The notes under the pieces were generated by a model. The model worked only from the letters and a program-made list of their open reading frames with translations. It had not been told where the DNA came from and did not search any database. A stretch of 5,504 bases of DNA. Source: JAPLHV01 sp964464245 (GTDB lineage: Bacteria; Caldisericota; JANLFM01). Shown piece by piece: positions 4,824 through 5,504 of the stretch; position 1 is the stretch's first letter; each line of letters begins with the position of its first letter. The position numbers were made by a program, and so were the translations under genes. The stretch is taken from the NCBI GenBank assembly GCA_964464245.1, contig CAYXFH010000035.1, forward strand, positions 1 to 5,504, in the 5' to 3' direction.

Positions 4824-5504
4824 ATGATGAAAAGAGAAGATAGCTCACGGCAACTTGATAGCCCCCGGCAGGGTGTCCTAAGACAGTGGGCCCGAGGAGT
4901 TTGGAGTGGCAAGAAGGGCTTTTCTTGCTTGACAGCCCCCGGCAACTTGACAGCCCCCGGCAGGGCGTTCTGTTTCTTTCTTGCTGGGGTCCTGCTCTTT
5001 ACCATCGTCGGGCTTCCCCTGCCGCCCGCTCAAGCCGTGACGACCGGAGGCCCTCAACAGAACCTCGAGCTCTGGCTAGACAAGGCGGAGATCGTTGTCA
5101 ATGGAGTCAACCAGCCGATCGATGCCGCCCCCTTCTTAGAAGGGGATCAGGTGATGGCGCCGGTCCGCGTCATCGCGGAGGCTTTAGGCGCGCATGTCCA
5201 GTGGATCCAAGCCGATCAGCAAGCGGTGATCCGCTTCGCTGACCGCACCATCGCTCTCGCCATTGGCTCTCTCCAGGTCACCGTCGATGACCAGGAGAAA
5301 AAGATGGATAGGGCCCCTCTTCTGGTCGGCTTCCGGACTTTCGTCCCCCTCGCTTTTCTTTCCCAGGAAGTTGGGGCAACGGTGGAGTGGGATCCCATCG
5401 AAGGGAAGGTCACTATCTCGGGGGCCTTCTCCCCCTTCGTCGCACCGCCCCTTAACCTGGCCATCATCTGGCACCAGCACCAGCCGCTCTATTACAAGGA
5501 TCCC
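4824..5504 (+). CDS. Secreted GH57 glycoside hydrolase with N-terminal copper-amine-oxidase-like (stalk) domain, 3' partial
   Basis: The frame is open from ATG 4824 to the window edge, giving 227 codons. A long n-region (1-48) is followed by a hydrophobic core, FCFFLAGVLLFTIVGL at 49-64, and an A-Q-A site at 69-71, which looks like a signal-peptidase I signal. Residues about 82-197 form a stalk domain (Pfam Cu_amine_oxidN1-like) with two similar halves: VNG...DAAPFL...VMAPVRVIAEALGAHVQW and DRAPLLVGFRTFVPLAFLSQEVGATVEW. The sequence then enters LNLAIIWHQHQPLYYKDP; HQHQP at 217-221 matches the first conserved motif of GH57, a family including amylases, amylopullulanases and glucanotransferases. 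The catalytic residues lie beyond the window. Odd point: two copies of the 18-bp repeat sit in the n-region, read as RQLDSPRQGV at 9-18 and, in a different frame, LTAPGNLTAPGR at 36-47. Following the sugar importer, an outside alpha-glucan-degrading role is likely but inferred. Confidence 0.87.
   Translation, partial: MMKREDSSRQLDSPRQGVLRQWARGVWSGKKGFSCLTAPGNLTAPGRAFCFFLAGVLLFTIVGLPLPPAQAVTTGGPQQNLELWLDKAEIVVNGVNQPIDAAPFLEGDQVMAPVRVIAEALGAHVQWIQADQQAVIRFADRTIALAIGSLQVTVDDQEKKMDRAPLLVGFRTFVPLAFLSQEVGATVEWDPIEGKVTISGAFSPFVAPPLNLAIIWHQHQPLYYKDP
4841..4880 (+). repeat. Single-unit copy of the 18-bp repeat in the GH57 gene
   Basis: Lead-in TAGCTCAC, one unit GGCAACTTGATAGCCCCC (4849-4866), then the terminal module GGCAGGGTGTCCT (4867-4879), one T shorter than the glgA version. 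It is read as SRQLDSPRQGVL, the same frame as in glgA. As the shortest copy with both flanking modules, it gives the best view of what the basic element may be. Confidence 0.85.
4927..4972 (+). repeat. Nearly two-unit copy of the 18-bp repeat in the GH57 signal-peptide region
   Basis: A 14-base partial unit, GCTTGACAGCCCCC (4927-4940), is followed by a full unit GGCAACTTGACAGCCCCC (4941-4958) and the terminal module GGCAGGGCGTTCTG (4959-4972). Both units carry GACAG where every unit of the other two arrays has GATAG. It is read as LTAPGNLTAPGRAF, a different frame from the copy at 4841. Just before it, GCAAGAA (4909-4915) and TTCTTGC (4922-4928) form a 7-bp stem that ends in the first two bases of the repeat. 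Confidence 0.85.

Noticed and set aside
4929..4952. Two TTGACA sequences resembling -35 promoter boxes
   Set aside because: They are part of the repeated unit, lie inside the coding region, and no good -10 box stands at the right distance.
4886..5242. 118-codon + strand frame starting inside the GH57 gene
   Set aside because: It is out of frame with the stalk domain; the frame from 4824 has the signal peptide, both stalk halves and the GH57 motif.

Overview
The window is a bacterial alpha-glucan locus, with all genes on the + strand. In order it carries a glycogen synthase (glgA, missing only the first base of its start codon), an ABC-transporter ATPase of the MalK/UgpC/MsmX group, two MalF- and MalG-type permease subunits, and the first 227 codons of a secreted protein that joins a copper-amine-oxidase-like N-terminal ('stalk') domain to the beginning of a GH57 glycoside hydrolase. 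The base composition looks GC-rich, roughly the upper 50s percent by eye. A stalk domain fused to GH57, beside a sugar ABC importer, suggests a Clostridia/Firmicutes-like or Armatimonadota-like bacterium. That placement is a weak inference, because nothing in the window fixes the taxon.

Layout: 1-1643 glgA; 1644-1696 a short spacer with a hairpin over the glgA stop; 1697-2860 ATPase; 2870-3841 and 3843-4706 permeases, packed tightly (9-nt and 1-nt gaps) as one translationally coupled unit; 4707-4823 a spacer with two palindromic repeats; 4824-5504 and beyond, the GH57 gene, open to the right edge. The likely logic is that the secreted GH57 enzyme cuts alpha-glucan outside the cell, the MalFGK-like importer takes up the oligosaccharides, and GlgA stores glucose units as glycogen. 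No substrate-binding protein gene lies in the window.

The most unusual content is a set of short interspersed repeats, several inside coding sequence. Family 1 is a palindrome built on GGGGACAG...CTGTCCCC, with three copies: one inside glgA, one across the glgA 3' end, one upstream of the GH57 gene. Its outer and inner bases differ between copies but keep pairing. A related-looking palindrome on CAGGTTT/AAACCTG lies just after the malG-like gene. Family 2 is an 18-bp tandem unit, GGCAACTTGATAGCCCCC, always closed by a module close to GGCAGGGTGTTCCT. It has five units inside glgA, one unit in the GH57 gene's N-terminal region, and nearly two units about 80 bp further on in the same region. Because the unit is 18 bp it keeps reading frame, and it is read in two different frames within the GH57 ORF. 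glgA therefore carries three repeat insertions and still has an open frame with its catalytic motifs present.
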